This document shows, piece by piece, positions 63,789 to 64,000 of a stretch of DNA of 64,000 nucleotides. The notes beneath the pieces are model-generated. The model saw nothing but the letters and a program-made list of their open reading frames with translations. It was not told where the DNA came from and ran no database searches. Source of the stretch: Citrobacter koseri (lineage in GTDB: Bacteria; Pseudomonadota; Gammaproteobacteria; Enterobacterales; Enterobacteriaceae); NCBI GenBank assembly GCA_900446925.1, contig UAVY01000007.1:434001-498000 (forward strand). The letters run 5' to 3'. Positions within the stretch are counted from its first letter, which is position 1, and the number at the start of each line of letters is the position of its first letter. The translations under genes were made by a program, and so were the position numbers.

Positions 63789-63978
63789 TATTAATCAGCG
63801 AACGCAACCGGATGTAATTACTATGTTTGGTTGCATTGCCATCCTTGTTTTCTAACTTGAGAGATCTGTTTCTGGGCTAATGAACTCTGTTATCGGGAAC
63901 CAATATAATGAAAATCAAAATGGAGATTAGTGAACTATACTAATAATTACGCCACCTCATTGCCTGATGGGAGGTATT

Positions 63979-64000
63979 ATGAATGTAAATTATTTAATAC
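63979..64000 (+). CDS. Possible start of a further gene, cut by the window end
   Basis: An ATG at 63979 follows GGGAGG (63969-63974) and reads M-N-V-N-Y-L-I before the window stops. Too short to identify. The 190 bp before it, after the yiaV-like gene, hold nothing I recognise. Confidence 0.3.

Overview
The window is chromosomal DNA of an enterobacterium close to Salmonella, Citrobacter and Escherichia. Gene order and protein sequence match the E. coli/Salmonella segment running from yqiB and cpdA through parE, qseBC, parC, plsC, ftsP, ygiQ, dkgA, yqhD/yqhC, yghB, metC and exbBD to yghZ, yghX, yghW, the hydrogenase-2 operon hybOABCDEFG, yghU and gss. Accessory genes that E. coli K-12 lacks here (a GH88 sugar cluster, a chemoreceptor, two orphan binding proteins, a fimbrial operon and an EvgAS-like system) point to Citrobacter first and Salmonella second. 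This is an inference from memory of gene content.

Layout: 1-3760 yqiB (cut by the window edge), cpdA, yqiA, parE. 3786-9213 AraC regulator, DUF2264 protein, LacY-type oligosaccharide permease and GH88 unsaturated glucuronyl hydrolase, with a CRP-like site in front of the operon. 9321-17762 ygiN, mdaB, qseC, qseB, ygiW, parC, plsC, ftsP. 17867-27303 ygiQ, a HIT protein, dkgA, yqhD, yqhC, yghB, metC, exbB, exbD. 27426-33240 three unknown genes, yghZ, yghX, a methyl-accepting chemotaxis protein behind a sigma-28 promoter, and yghW. 33428-39989 complete hydrogenase-2 operon. 40069-45296 two orphan substrate-binding proteins, yghU, and a YdeP/FdhF-type molybdopterin oxidoreductase. 45455-51132 gss, a zinc alcohol dehydrogenase with a convergent AraC regulator, and an alpha/beta hydrolase divergent from a MerR regulator. 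51215-60935 a fimbrial cluster (adhesin, usher, chaperone, major subunit, LuxR-type regulator) and an EvgS/EvgA-like phosphorelay. 61481-63788 a DUF3313 lipoprotein with yiaW- and yiaV-like genes. The right end is visibly richer in A+T, which fits acquired DNA.

The most interesting signal is a pair of 28-bp ModE-type (molybdate repressor) boxes, one abutting yghW at 32915-32942 and one at 40025-40052 in front of the two orphan binding proteins. The second of these proteins is ModA-like but has no signal peptide, and a molybdopterin oxidoreductase lies just downstream. Together they suggest a molybdate- or tungstate-responsive group flanking the hydrogenase-2 operon.

A warning on quality: many genes, including the essential parC and parE, are broken by single-base indels. 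Most are one extra base in a short run, often C or G. Genes return to the usual family length when these are removed (for example gss needs net -15, hybC -3, parC -2). I read them as sequencing or assembly errors, and I give whole-gene coordinates across the breaks. Error density is patchy: dense at 4.8-6.7 kb and 42-56 kb, near zero at 6.7-9.2 and 15.5-22.5 kb.
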